This document shows positions 27,762 through 37,222 of a DNA stretch of 40,152 nucleotides, piece by piece; within the stretch, counting starts at the first letter, position 1, and every line of letters starts with the position of its first letter. The DNA lies in the NCBI GenBank assembly GCA_027593245.1, contig JAQCJC010000010.1, forward strand, positions 1 through 40,152, in the 5' to 3' direction. This stretch comes from Bacteroidota bacterium (GTDB lineage: Bacteria; Bacteroidota; Bacteroidia; Flavobacteriales; Flavobacteriaceae). The notes under the pieces are model-generated. The model was not told the DNA's origin. It saw only the letters and a list, made by a program, of their open reading frames with translations, and ran no database searches. Both the position numbers and the translations under genes were made by a program.

Positions 27762-28445
27762 ATGAACACTAACTCCACAGAAAAAAATTCACTAAATGAG
27801 TTTTCTCATTACGCAATTGGAGACGACCACCTATATACTGGATTAGAAACGCCAATAAAAAAAGATGCTTTTTTGTTAAGTGATGAAGATAAAAAGAAAA
27901 AAATTTCAATTCTATTTGAAGAGATAATGAATGTCATGGGCCTAGATTTAGAAGATGACTCTCTTAGAGGTACACCAGATCGAGTGGCTAAAATGTATAT
28001 TGATGAAATTTTTTCAGGCTTAAACCCCAAAAACAAGCCTAAGATAGCATTGTTTGATAACAAATACCAATACAATCAGATGTTGGTTGAAAAGAACATT
28101 ACATTTTATTCCAACTGTGAACATCACTTTGTTCCTATAGTAGGCAAGGCCCATGTGGCATATATTTCATCTGGAAAAGTTATTGGCTTATCCAAACTGA
28201 ACAGAATTGTACAATATTTCTCAAAGCGTCCACAAGTTCAGGAACGCTTGACAAATCAGATTGGTGAAGAACTAAAAAAAATCTTAGGAACTGATGACGT
28301 TGCTGTAATTATTGATGCCAAACACTTGTGTGTTTCATCTAGGGGGATTAAAGACGAATCCTCAGCTACTGTTACTGCTTACTACAGCGGAGCGTTTAAT
28401 AGCTCAGCCAAAATAGCTGAGCTAAATAATTATATAAAATCATAA
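27762..28445 (+). CDS. folE: GTP cyclohydrolase I
   Basis: GLDLEDDSLRGTPDRVAKMYIDEIFSGL, NCEHHFVPIVGKAHVAYI, VIGLSKLNRIVQYFSKRPQVQERLTNQI, KHLCVSSRGIKDESSATVT. ORF track start at 27690 lies inside the preceding gene; MNTNSTEK at 27762 preferred. Confidence 0.95.
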   Translation: MNTNSTEKNSLNEFSHYAIGDDHLYTGLETPIKKDAFLLSDEDKKKKISILFEEIMNVMGLDLEDDSLRGTPDRVAKMYIDEIFSGLNPKNKPKIALFDNKYQYNQMLVEKNITFYSNCEHHFVPIVGKAHVAYISSGKVIGLSKLNRIVQYFSKRPQVQERLTNQIGEELKKILGTDDVAVIIDAKHLCVSSRGIKDESSATVTAYYSGAFNSSAKIAELNNYIKS

Positions 28446-28447
28446 TA

Positions 28448-28672
28448 ATGAGTACGATAAAACAAGGAGAAGAATTTTTAAACAAGAGTTTAAAATTTAA
28501 AAACACAAGCGAACGAATTGAAGCTTCAAGAGAGGTTAAGTCGTTAATTCTGGGTATAAATGAGATTTACAAGACCAACAAGGATCAGAAATTGATGGAT
28601 CTAATGAAGGACCTCACAGTTGTCAAACAAAAAATTGAAAAGCGATTAAAAGGAAGGCCATTAAAGTCATGA
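28448..28672 (+). CDS. Small hypothetical protein (74 aa)
   Basis: Positionally coupled (2-nt gap before, 4-nt overlap after), charged helical sequence; family not recognised. Confidence 0.6.
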   Translation: MSTIKQGEEFLNKSLKFKNTSERIEASREVKSLILGINEIYKTNKDQKLMDLMKDLTVVKQKIEKRLKGRPLKS

Positions 28673-29352
28673 AAACTATCATTATTATTGGCGGAAGCAA
28701 AGGAATTGGAGAAGCAATTATTGAAAAGCTTATTCCAAACTACCTAATTATCAATCTAAGTAGATCGAAACCCCATATTGAACACCAGAATTTAACACAT
28801 TACAATTGTGATGTTTTGAGTGATGAACTCCCAGCTATTGAGCGTGCTGATGGCCTTATATATTGTCCTGGAAGTATAAATCTAAAGCCGTTTAAAAGAC
28901 TAAGTTTGGACGACTTCAGAACAGATTTTGAAATTAATGTCATTGGTGCCGTAAGGAGCATACAGGCTTATGCACCAGCACTTGTTCAATCAGAAAATGG
29001 ATCAATTGTACTTTTCAGTTCGGTTGCTACATCTATGGGTATGCCTTTCCATGCGAGTGTTTCTACTGCAAAGTCTGCTGTAGAGGGCCTCATGAAGTCT
29101 GTTGCAGCTGACTTGGCACCCAAAGTCAGGGTTAATGCTATTGCACCAACAATCACCCAGACAGATCTTGCAGCAAAGTTACTGCGCAATGAACGCATGA
29201 TCGAAAATACAATACAAAGGCACCCACTAAAGAAATTTTTAGACCCGAGCGAAGTTGCTGCAATGGCTGAATATTTGATTTCAGATGTGTCAAAATCATT
29301 ATCTGGCCAAGTGTTTAAACTCGATTGTGGAATTGTTTCTTTAAAGGTTTAA
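28669..29352 (+). CDS. Short-chain dehydrogenase/reductase (SDR)
   Basis: TIIIIGGSKGIGEAII (GxxxGIG), CPGSIN, SIVLFSSVAT, catalytic-region HASVSTAKSAVEGLMKSVAADLAPKVRVNAIAPT. Confidence 0.92.
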   Translation: MKTIIIIGGSKGIGEAIIEKLIPNYLIINLSRSKPHIEHQNLTHYNCDVLSDELPAIERADGLIYCPGSINLKPFKRLSLDDFRTDFEINVIGAVRSIQAYAPALVQSENGSIVLFSSVATSMGMPFHASVSTAKSAVEGLMKSVAADLAPKVRVNAIAPTITQTDLAAKLLRNERMIENTIQRHPLKKFLDPSEVAAMAEYLISDVSKSLSGQVFKLDCGIVSLKV

Positions 29353-29353
29353 C

Positions 29354-29905
29354 ATGATCCACTCAAGACTTCTTACGTTAATTTTATTTTTTTTTATTAC
29401 TTCAAATAATACAAATGCACAAAACAGTAAACCCATGAACATATACGATATCAATATTAATGCTCTTGGTGGGACTCCAATAAAACTCAAGGATTACAAA
29501 GGAAAGTACATTCTGTTTGTTAATGTCGCATCTGAGTGTGGGTTTACAAATCAATACGCAGGACTTGAAAAACTTTACAATACGTACAAAGAAAGACTGA
29601 TGGTGATCGGAGTTCCTTGTAATCAATTCGGACAACAAGAGCCTGGAGACCCAACTCAGATAGAAAACTTTTGCAAAAAAAATTATGGGGTATCCTTTGT
29701 GATGACCGAAAAAATAATTGTTAAAGGCAAAGATAAACACCAGTTGTACAACTGGTTAACTGACAAGAAATTGAATGGTAAAAACAATACTTCTGTTAAA
29801 TGGAACTTTCAAAAATATATTGTTGGACCCGATGGTGAATACATAGATTATTTCTATTCAATGACAAAACCAATGAGTAGCAAAATCACGAAACTAATTA
29901 AATAG
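29354..29905 (+). CDS. Glutathione peroxidase-family protein, likely exported
   Basis: Signal-like N-terminus, then NVASECGFTNQYAGLEKLY, GVPCNQFGQQEPG, VKWNFQKYIV. Confidence 0.94.
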   Translation: MIHSRLLTLILFFFITSNNTNAQNSKPMNIYDININALGGTPIKLKDYKGKYILFVNVASECGFTNQYAGLEKLYNTYKERLMVIGVPCNQFGQQEPGDPTQIENFCKKNYGVSFVMTEKIIVKGKDKHQLYNWLTDKKLNGKNNTSVKWNFQKYIVGPDGEYIDYFYSMTKPMSSKITKLIK

Positions 29906-29907
29906 AT

Positions 29908-30075
29908 ATGTTTGGATTATTTAAACGAAAAACTGAGACTGAAAAGTTACAAGACCGCTACAAAAAACTTATGGCTGAATGGCATGACTTGTCGTCTATC
30001 GACAGATCGGCAAGTGATGCTAAATATGCCGAGGCACAAAAAGTATTGGACCAACTTGACGAATTAACGCTTTAG
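29908..30075 (+). CDS. Lacal_2735-like small protein (55 aa), not in the supplied ORF track
   Basis: MFGLFKRKTETEKLQERYKKLMAEWHDLSSIDRSASDAKYAEAQKVLDQLDELTL*; exactly fills the gap between the GPx and TspO genes. Confidence 0.75.
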   Translation: MFGLFKRKTETEKLQDRYKKLMAEWHDLSSIDRSASDAKYAEAQKVLDQLDELTL

Positions 30076-30537
30076 ATGAAATTCACAGTTGTTCTTATTG
30101 TATTCTTAGCGCTAAATTTTGGCGCTCTTGCTCTTGGTACAATACTAATGGCTAATGGACCTGAAACGCTTTGGTATTCATCTCTAAATAAAGCGCCATG
30201 GACTCCTGCAGGTTGGGTTTTTGGTGCTGCATGGACCTGCGTAATGGTTTTTTTCTCCGTATTTATGACCTTTCTTATTCAAAACGAAAACCTCAATAAA
30301 GTTCTTAAGCTTTACATTATACAATTTATACTGAATGTATCTTGGAATTATATATTTTTTAACCAACAGCTCACAACGCTTGGTCTAATGAGTATAATTA
30401 CACTCACGATTCTTGTATTGTATTTCCTAGTTGCTTTTAAGGAGAGTCTAAAACAAAACCGGTTTTTTATACTGCCTTATTTTATTTGGCTAATAGTGGC
30501 CACTTCACTCAATGCCTATATTGTACTCTATAACTAA
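30076..30537 (+). CDS. TspO/MBR family tryptophan-rich sensory protein
   Basis: WYSSLNKAPWTPAGWVFGAAWTCVMVFFSVF, LNVSWNYIFF; five-TM, 153 aa. Confidence 0.93.
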   Translation: MKFTVVLIVFLALNFGALALGTILMANGPETLWYSSLNKAPWTPAGWVFGAAWTCVMVFFSVFMTFLIQNENLNKVLKLYIIQFILNVSWNYIFFNQQLTTLGLMSIITLTILVLYFLVAFKESLKQNRFFILPYFIWLIVATSLNAYIVLYN

Positions 30538-31005
30538 ATGAAATTATACACTTTACATACAAAACAAAATCTTCCAATATCTTTGGATGAAGCTTGGGCA
30601 TTTTTATCAAGCCCAGAAAACTTAAAGACAATAACTCCTGATTATATGGGATTTCATATTTTATCTGGTGCAGATCGAGAGATGTATCCTGGACAGATTA
30701 TTCAATATATTGTAACTCCTGTATTGGGCATCAAAACAAAATGGGTCACAGAAATAACCCATGTTCAGGACAAATCATACTTTGTAGACGAGCAACGTTT
30801 TGGTCCCTATGCACTTTGGCATCATAAGCATTTTATTAAACCAATAAAAGGAGGTGTTGAAATGGAAGACATAGTGGACTACAAACTTCCTTTTGGAATG
30901 CTTGGACAATTGGCACATCCCATACTAGTTAAACCAAAACTAAAAGAGATCTTTGAGTATAGACAAAAAAAACTTATTGAGCTCTTTGGCCCTTTCAAAT
31001 CATGA
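30538..31005 (+). CDS. SRPBCC family protein (START-like ligand-binding fold)
   Basis: TKQNLPISLDEAWAFLSSPENLKTITPDYMGFHIL ... HHKHFIKPIKGGVEMEDIVDYKLPFGMLGQLAHPILVKPKLKEIFEYRQKKL. Confidence 0.85.
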   Translation: MKLYTLHTKQNLPISLDEAWAFLSSPENLKTITPDYMGFHILSGADREMYPGQIIQYIVTPVLGIKTKWVTEITHVQDKSYFVDEQRFGPYALWHHKHFIKPIKGGVEMEDIVDYKLPFGMLGQLAHPILVKPKLKEIFEYRQKKLIELFGPFKS

Positions 31006-32303
31006 GTCCTACAGCTATTTTTTGGTATAGAAGAGATCTAAGACTTAATGATGTTCATGGCTTATATCAAGCGCTAAAACAGCACGAGAGTGTTCTTCTT
31101 ATATTTATATTTGACCCTGAAATTTTAGGTTGTTTGCCAAAGGATGATGCCCGTGTTGATTTTATATACCATCGACTAAAAGACCTAAATATTGCGCTTA
31201 GTAAACATCGAACAGCAATTCATACATTTTATGCAAGCCCAAAGGAAGTATTTACTTCAATAATAAAACAACACAACATCAAGGCGGTGTATACCAATCA
31301 CGACTACGAGCCTTATGCCATTAAAAGAGATGCGGATATTGAAGCACTGTTAAATGATCAAAAAATCACATTTACATCATACAAAGACCAAGTTATTTTT
31401 GAAAAGAATGAAGTCACAAAAGATGACGGTTTACCCTATAAAGTTTATACTCCCTATTCAAAGAAATGGTTGAGTTTATTTGATGAAAAGCAAACACAAG
31501 CTTATCCATCTGAGGAATTTTTAGACAATGCGGCAAAATTAGAAGTACCTCAATGGGTAGAAAAGAAAGATATGGGCTTTGTTTCATCAAAAACAAAAAT
31601 TGAACCGTACAAAATTGAAGATGAATTAATAGATGCATACGAAGAGAAAAGAAATACACCCTCAGTAGATGGAACATCCCGACTGGGCCCCCATTTGCGC
31701 TTTGGAACGGTAAGTATAAGAAGTATTGTGAAAAAATCGAGAAATAGCCAAAACATTACATTTTTAAAAGAGCTTATTTGGCGTGAGTTTTTTATGCAAA
31801 TCTTATGGCATTTTCCCGATACTATAGCAAAAAGTTTTAAGCCGCAATACGAAGCAATAAAATGGCGTAACAATAAAGAAGAGTTTCAAATGTGGTGCCA
31901 GGGTAAAACAGGTTATCCGCTAGTTGATGCTGGGATGCGCGAATTGAATCAAACAGGATTTATGCACAACAGAGTTCGCATGCTTGTCGGTAGTTTTTTA
32001 TGCAAACACTTACTCATAGATTGGCGATGGGGTGAAGCTTACTTTGCTGAGAAGTTACATGATTTTGAGCTATCCAGCAATGTGAGCAATTGGCAATGGG
32101 TAGCGGGTTGTGGAGTTGATGCAGCACCCTATTTTAGAATATTTAATCCTACAACACAAATCACAAAATTTGATAAAGATCACCTTTACATCAAAAAATG
32201 GGTTCCTGAATATCAAGAATTTTCGTATCCTAAACCTACAGTCGATCATAAATTTGCTCGAGAACGTTGTTTGGAAACCTACAAAAAAGCATTGAACAGA
32301 TAA
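31002..32303 (+). CDS. Deoxyribodipyrimidine photolyase, class I-like
   Basis: IFWYRRDLRLNDVHGL, TSRLGPHLRFGTVSIR, FLKELIWREFFMQI, GYPLVDAGMRELNQTGFMHNRVRMLVGSFLCKHLLIDWRWGEAYFAEKLHDFELSSNVSNWQWVAGCGVDAAPYFRIFNP. Confidence 0.95.
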   Translation: MSPTAIFWYRRDLRLNDVHGLYQALKQHESVLLIFIFDPEILGCLPKDDARVDFIYHRLKDLNIALSKHRTAIHTFYASPKEVFTSIIKQHNIKAVYTNHDYEPYAIKRDADIEALLNDQKITFTSYKDQVIFEKNEVTKDDGLPYKVYTPYSKKWLSLFDEKQTQAYPSEEFLDNAAKLEVPQWVEKKDMGFVSSKTKIEPYKIEDELIDAYEEKRNTPSVDGTSRLGPHLRFGTVSIRSIVKKSRNSQNITFLKELIWREFFMQILWHFPDTIAKSFKPQYEAIKWRNNKEEFQMWCQGKTGYPLVDAGMRELNQTGFMHNRVRMLVGSFLCKHLLIDWRWGEAYFAEKLHDFELSSNVSNWQWVAGCGVDAAPYFRIFNPTTQITKFDKDHLYIKKWVPEYQEFSYPKPTVDHKFARERCLETYKKALNR

Positions 32304-32311
32304 GCTTGAGG

Positions 32312-33625
32312 CTATGTTTCGATGCGTTCGATTTTTGCACCAATGGCTTTTAGTCGTTCATCAATATTTTGGTAACCTCGATCGATTTGTTCAATGTTGT
32401 GAATTGTAGAAGTGCCTTTGGCAGATAAGGCGGCAATCAGTAGTGAAACCCCTGCTCTGATATCTGGTGAAGTCATTGTCGTTGCTTTTAGTGTTGATTT
32501 AAAATCATGGCCAATTACAGAAGCTCTGTGTGGATCACATAAAATAACTTTAGCGCCCATATCGATGAGTTTATCCACAAAAAACAATCGACTTTCAAAC
32601 ATTTTTTGATGAATAAGCACACTTCCACGAGCTTGTGTAGCGACAACTAAAATAATACTCAAAAGATCAGGAGTAAACCCAGGCCATGGAGCATCAGAAA
32701 TGGTCAGAATAGATCCGTCTATATAATTTTGAACTTCATAACCATCTTTGTGAGCTGGAATAAAAATATCATCATTTTTACGTTCGATTGTTATCCCTAA
32801 TTTTCTAAATACATTAGGAATAACTCCTAGATCATCCCAACTTACGTTCTTAATTGTTAACTCACTTCTAGTCATGGCTGCTAGACCAATCCAACTGCCA
32901 ATTTCTATCATGTCAGGAAGCATGGTATGTTCTGTACCTGCCAACGAATCTACCCCTTCAATGGTCAATAAATTAGAACCTATTCCGCTTATTTTGGCAC
33001 CCATTCTATTAAGCATTTTACAAAGCTGCTGCAGATAGGGCTCGCATGCGGCATTATAAATTGATGTCGTACCATTTGCTAAAACAGCAGCCATTACGAT
33101 ATTAGCTGTTCCAGTTACCGAAGCTTCATCTAACAGCATGTATGTCCCTTGAAGTTGATCCGATTCAACTCCGTAAAAATGATCTTCTTTGTTGTATCTA
33201 AACTCCGCACCAAGCTTGATAAATCCTTCAAAATGTGTATCCAATCGTCTTCGCCCAATCTTATCCCCTCCGGGTTTGGGGATGTACCCTTTTCCGAAGC
33301 GAGAAAGCAATGGCCCTACAATCATTATAGAACCTCTTAGTCCTGCTCCATCAACTTTAAATTCTGCTGACTCAAGGTAATCTAGGTTAATCGAATCGGC
33401 TTGAAAAGTATAACTATTCTCAGATAATTTTTCTACAACAACCCCTAGCTTCTGTAACAAATGAATCAGTTTATTAACATCAATTATATTTGGAATATTA
33501 TGAATGGTAACCTTTTCTGGGGTCAACAAAACCGCACACAAGATTTGTAATGCTTCATTTTTGGCTCCCTGAGGTTGTATAGAACCCTTTAATTGCTGTC
33601 CTCCTTCTATTCTAAATGACTTCAA
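32312..33625 (-). CDS. murA: UDP-N-acetylglucosamine 1-carboxyvinyltransferase
   Basis: FRIEGGQQLKGSIQPQGAKNEALQILCAVLLT, LRGSIMIVGPLLSRFGKGYIPKPGGDKIGRRRLDTHFEGF, RGYQNIDERLKAIGAKIE. Confidence 0.96.
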   Translation of the reverse strand: MKSFRIEGGQQLKGSIQPQGAKNEALQILCAVLLTPEKVTIHNIPNIIDVNKLIHLLQKLGVVVEKLSENSYTFQADSINLDYLESAEFKVDGAGLRGSIMIVGPLLSRFGKGYIPKPGGDKIGRRRLDTHFEGFIKLGAEFRYNKEDHFYGVESDQLQGTYMLLDEASVTGTANIVMAAVLANGTTSIYNAACEPYLQQLCKMLNRMGAKISGIGSNLLTIEGVDSLAGTEHTMLPDMIEIGSWIGLAAMTRSELTIKNVSWDDLGVIPNVFRKLGITIERKNDDIFIPAHKDGYEVQNYIDGSILTISDAPWPGFTPDLLSIILVVATQARGSVLIHQKMFESRLFFVDKLIDMGAKVILCDPHRASVIGHDFKSTLKATTMTSPDIRAGVSLLIAALSAKGTSTIHNIEQIDRGYQNIDERLKAIGAKIERIET

Positions 33626-33668
33626 ATGATAAAATTTTGAATTGGTACTTGAAAAAATTTAAACTCTG

Positions 33669-34319
33669 TTAATAACGCTTTCGATTACGGGTATTTTTTT
33701 TGGATTTATTTGATTTTTTATAATTATTGTCCTTGCGCTGCATTTTTATCAAGATTGCTGAATCGGTTAATTTTTCTTCCGTATTTCTGATGTCGATTTG
33801 TCCATTGGAGAGTTCAAAAAGATGGTTTAGAATTACGCTATCTTCAACAGTGTCTTTATTCCAGTTCAAAAACGATTTTTTCATATGATTAGCAATAGTA
33901 ATAATCAATGCGTTTTTCATTTCACCTGTATCCCACGATGAGGCAACGTCAATCATTGTTTTTATATTATTCCCATAAAAACGGTATTTAGGATAGTTTT
34001 GAGGGTAATGTAGTGGCTCTGGAGTTGCATTTAAAATCTCTTCAGAAGGCTTTTCAAAGGGTGAATCTGCATCTAGCTTAAACCCAGACATAATGAAAAG
34101 TTGGTCCCAAAGTTTATGCTGGAAATCTGGTACATCACGCAAGTGGGGTTGCATGTTGCCCATAACAGAAATAATAGCCTTTGCCAATCTGTTGCGTTCC
34201 TCTTTTGAATCTTGGGCCATGGCATGGTTGATCATTTTTTGAATATGTCTTCCATATTCTGGGATAATCAAGTGTTCACGTTCGGTATTATATTCGAGTT
34301 GGTCTGGTAAAGCTGTCAT
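33669..34319 (-). CDS. DUF4290 family protein
   Basis: LEYNTEREHLIIPEYGRHIQKMINHAM, MGNMQPHLRDVPDFQHKLWDQLFIMSGF; family pattern known in Bacteroidota. Confidence 0.8.
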   Translation of the reverse strand: MTALPDQLEYNTEREHLIIPEYGRHIQKMINHAMAQDSKEERNRLAKAIISVMGNMQPHLRDVPDFQHKLWDQLFIMSGFKLDADSPFEKPSEEILNATPEPLHYPQNYPKYRFYGNNIKTMIDVASSWDTGEMKNALIITIANHMKKSFLNWNKDTVEDSVILNHLFELSNGQIDIRNTEEKLTDSAILIKMQRKDNNYKKSNKSKKNTRNRKRY

Positions 34320-34392
34320 GCGCTGAGTTTAAATTTATTGGTTTGCAAAGTACAAAAATTAAACAAAAAAAATTAAATATATAAGAAAAGGA

Positions 34393-34686
34393 TTACAATG
34401 AAATTACACCCTCTACTTGGCTAGCAACTAGCTGATACTTTCCTATTACTGTTTCAGGACTTTGCATCACTACATTAATAGAAATACTCATATAAGTTCC
34501 CTTTTTGGACGGTGTGCTTGTAATAACTGCACCCATGTTATCAAAAATTGATTCAATTTTATCAATTTTATGTTGTTCCGAAGTAACTATAAATTTAAAA
34601 AGATAAGCTGTCGGCCAAGATGAAGTTTCATAAAGTTGTGCCTTAAGCTTGCTGTAAAATTCTTCAGAATTAGTTGAGCTTTGCAT
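34393..34686 (-). CDS. DUF493 family (YbeD-like) protein
   Basis: 97 aa; YLFKFIVTSEQHKIDKIESIF ... SKKGTYMSISINVVMQSPETVIGKYQ. Confidence 0.8.
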   Translation of the reverse strand: MQSSTNSEEFYSKLKAQLYETSSWPTAYLFKFIVTSEQHKIDKIESIFDNMGAVITSTPSKKGTYMSISINVVMQSPETVIGKYQLVASQVEGVISL

Positions 34687-34777
34687 TGTTAATTAAGTTG
34701 TTGTGCAAATATACACGAACTCATATTTTTTATTTAACTTTTAAATCACGAATTTTACACAATTAAGACTTAACAGA

Positions 34778-35311
34778 TTGAAACCAAAAAAAATCGTTCT
34801 TATTGGAGGACCTGCAACAGGTAAAACTACCTTGATCGAAGCGCTGAAAGCACGTGGATATCAATGTATGGAGGAAATTTCTCGACAAATTACGATTGAT
34901 GCCCAAAAAAATGGTGTTAAGCAATTATTTCTAGAGGACCCCATATGGTTTAGTCAGCAATTATTAGACAAACGTAAAAAACAGTTTTTTGAGTCTGAAG
35001 CACTAGATGAAGATGTTGTATTTTTTGACCGTGGACTTCCCGATATTGTCGCATATCTTGACTACATCAAGACTGATTTTGGGAAACCATTTATAGCTGC
35101 ATGCGAAAACCACAAATACGACCAAGTTTTTATTCTTCCTCCATGGAAAAAAATACATAAAACAGACAATGAGCGCTATGAATCCTTTAAACAATTAATG
35201 ATAATTCATGAGTATCTTGAAAAATGGTACCATAGGTTTGGATACAATATAATTGAAGTTGCACCAGGTGCTGTAGAAGACCGTATAGAGTTTATTCTAA
35301 ATTCGCTTTAG
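34778..35311 (+). CDS. AAA-type ATPase / NTPase with P-loop
   Basis: KKIVLIGGPATGKTTLIEALKARGYQCMEEISRQ (Walker A), FFDRGLPDIVAYLDY; TTG start. Confidence 0.85.
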   Translation: MKPKKIVLIGGPATGKTTLIEALKARGYQCMEEISRQITIDAQKNGVKQLFLEDPIWFSQQLLDKRKKQFFESEALDEDVVFFDRGLPDIVAYLDYIKTDFGKPFIAACENHKYDQVFILPPWKKIHKTDNERYESFKQLMIIHEYLEKWYHRFGYNIIEVAPGAVEDRIEFILNSL

Positions 35312-35317
35312 TAGCGT

Positions 35318-37222
35318 ATGAGTATACCACATCAAATATTGAAACGTTATTGGAAATTCTCTGAATTCAGGCCACATCAATTAGAAATTATTGAGGCTGT
35401 TTTGGACCAACAAGACTGTATAGCGTTGTTACCGACTGCGGGAGGCAAATCTATCTGTTTTCAAATTCCTGCACTTATAAAAGAAGGAATATGTATTGTA
35501 ATATCGCCTCTTATCGCACTTATGCAAGATCAAGTAAAAGGGTTAAATGCCAAGGGCATAAAAGCGACAGCTTTAACCAACCTAGATCAGTTGGGTGATC
35601 TAGAGCGTATTCTAGACAATTGTATTTTTGGAAATTATAAATTCTTGTACCTATCGCCCGAGAGGCTTCAAAATGCGCTTGTTCAGGAACGAATCAAATC
35701 GATGGATGTGCATTTGATTGCAGTAGACGAAGCCCATTGCATCAGTCAATGGGGTCATGACTTTAGACCTGCCTATCGATCGATAAAAGATATTCGTAGT
35801 TTGTGTCCAAAAGCAACTGTTCTAGCTCTTACTGCGACTGCTACAAAAAAAGTAATCTGTGAGATAGATGAACAATTAGCACTCAAACAATCAAAACTCT
35901 TTAAGGGTTCTTTTTTTAGAAAAAATTTGAGCTACAAAACAATTATTTTTGAAGACAAAAACTTTAAAATCAAAGCACTTTTGAAGAATAATAAACAAAG
36001 TGCTATTGTGTATACTTCTAGTAGACGGGCAACACAACAACTGGCACAAATGCTCAACTTAAATGGCATTTCCAGTGGATATTACCATGGTGGTCTTAGC
36101 AATAAAGAAAAAGAACATCAATATAATCAGTGGATTTCTGACAAAACTAATGTGATAGTGGCAACAAATGCTTTTGGAATGGGTATTGATAAAGCTAATG
36201 TATCTTTGGTGGTTCATACTGACATACCTGAGAGTTTAGAACATTATTTTCAAGAAGCAGGAAGAGCAGGTCGAAATCAGGAGAAAGCTGAGGCTGTTCT
36301 TTTAATCGGAACAAATGACATACAGAACACTCAGAAATGGCGGATAGAGCAAATTGTAGATGTTCCTTATATAAAGTTAATTTACAAAAAACTGTGTGCA
36401 TATTTTCAGATAGCTTATGGAGAACTCAGCGAAGAAAAGCACGGATTTAATTTTGATTCGTTCTGCACCTCATACGGATTAGCTAAACGAAAAACATACG
36501 ATAGTTTAAAAGTTTTGGAACGGCATGGACTGATTGTTTTCGAAGAATATTTCAAAAAGAAGGCTACAATTTTCTTTTTGGTAAATCATAACACACTGCA
36601 AAAATCATTCGAACACAATGATAAGTTAAGGCTTATAGTCACATGTATTCTACGAACTTACGAAGGTGTTAACTCTCAAGAAACAAACATCGATATCGGA
36701 AAAGTTGCAAAGACATTGCATCTCAATGAAGATGAGATTATAGAAAACCTAAATGCCCTACACGCTAAAGAGATTGTACGGTTCAAATGCAAAAACAGTG
36801 ATGCACAGATTACTTTTGTACAACCCCGCGAGGACGACAGGGCTATACACCGCATTTCAAAAGTGGTGTCGACCCAAAACAAGAATAAACTTAAAAAAAT
36901 TAAAGCCGTAATCCACTACATTGAAAACAATTCGGTGTGTAAAAGTCAGCAGCTGTTAACGTATTTTGATGAACCTGAGTCAATGCCATGTGGAACATGT
37001 AATGTATGCACAGAAAATAAAGGCCATTCGCACAATAATTTTGAAAAAGATAATGTAGATTTGATTTTAAAAGCTCTTAAAGTTAAGCCTATGACCTCTA
37101 GAGAATTAGTATCTAATTTATCAATTTCATCAAATGAAGTTATAGCGATTTTGAGGCATTTACTTGAAGTGGAACAAATCCAACAATCGCAAATAAATGA
37201 ATTTCAAATAAAATGTCCATAA
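35318..37222 (+). CDS. recQ: ATP-dependent DNA helicase RecQ
   Basis: FRPHQLEIIEAVL, LPTAGGKSICFQIPAL, VDEAHCISQWGHDFRPAYR, ALTATATKKV, QEAGRAGR, C-terminal Zn Cys cluster (CGTCNVC). Confidence 0.95.
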   Translation: MSIPHQILKRYWKFSEFRPHQLEIIEAVLDQQDCIALLPTAGGKSICFQIPALIKEGICIVISPLIALMQDQVKGLNAKGIKATALTNLDQLGDLERILDNCIFGNYKFLYLSPERLQNALVQERIKSMDVHLIAVDEAHCISQWGHDFRPAYRSIKDIRSLCPKATVLALTATATKKVICEIDEQLALKQSKLFKGSFFRKNLSYKTIIFEDKNFKIKALLKNNKQSAIVYTSSRRATQQLAQMLNLNGISSGYYHGGLSNKEKEHQYNQWISDKTNVIVATNAFGMGIDKANVSLVVHTDIPESLEHYFQEAGRAGRNQEKAEAVLLIGTNDIQNTQKWRIEQIVDVPYIKLIYKKLCAYFQIAYGELSEEKHGFNFDSFCTSYGLAKRKTYDSLKVLERHGLIVFEEYFKKKATIFFLVNHNTLQKSFEHNDKLRLIVTCILRTYEGVNSQETNIDIGKVAKTLHLNEDEIIENLNALHAKEIVRFKCKNSDAQITFVQPREDDRAIHRISKVVSTQNKNKLKKIKAVIHYIENNSVCKSQQLLTYFDEPESMPCGTCNVCTENKGHSHNNFEKDNVDLILKALKVKPMTSRELVSNLSISSNEVIAILRHLLEVEQIQQSQINEFQIKCP

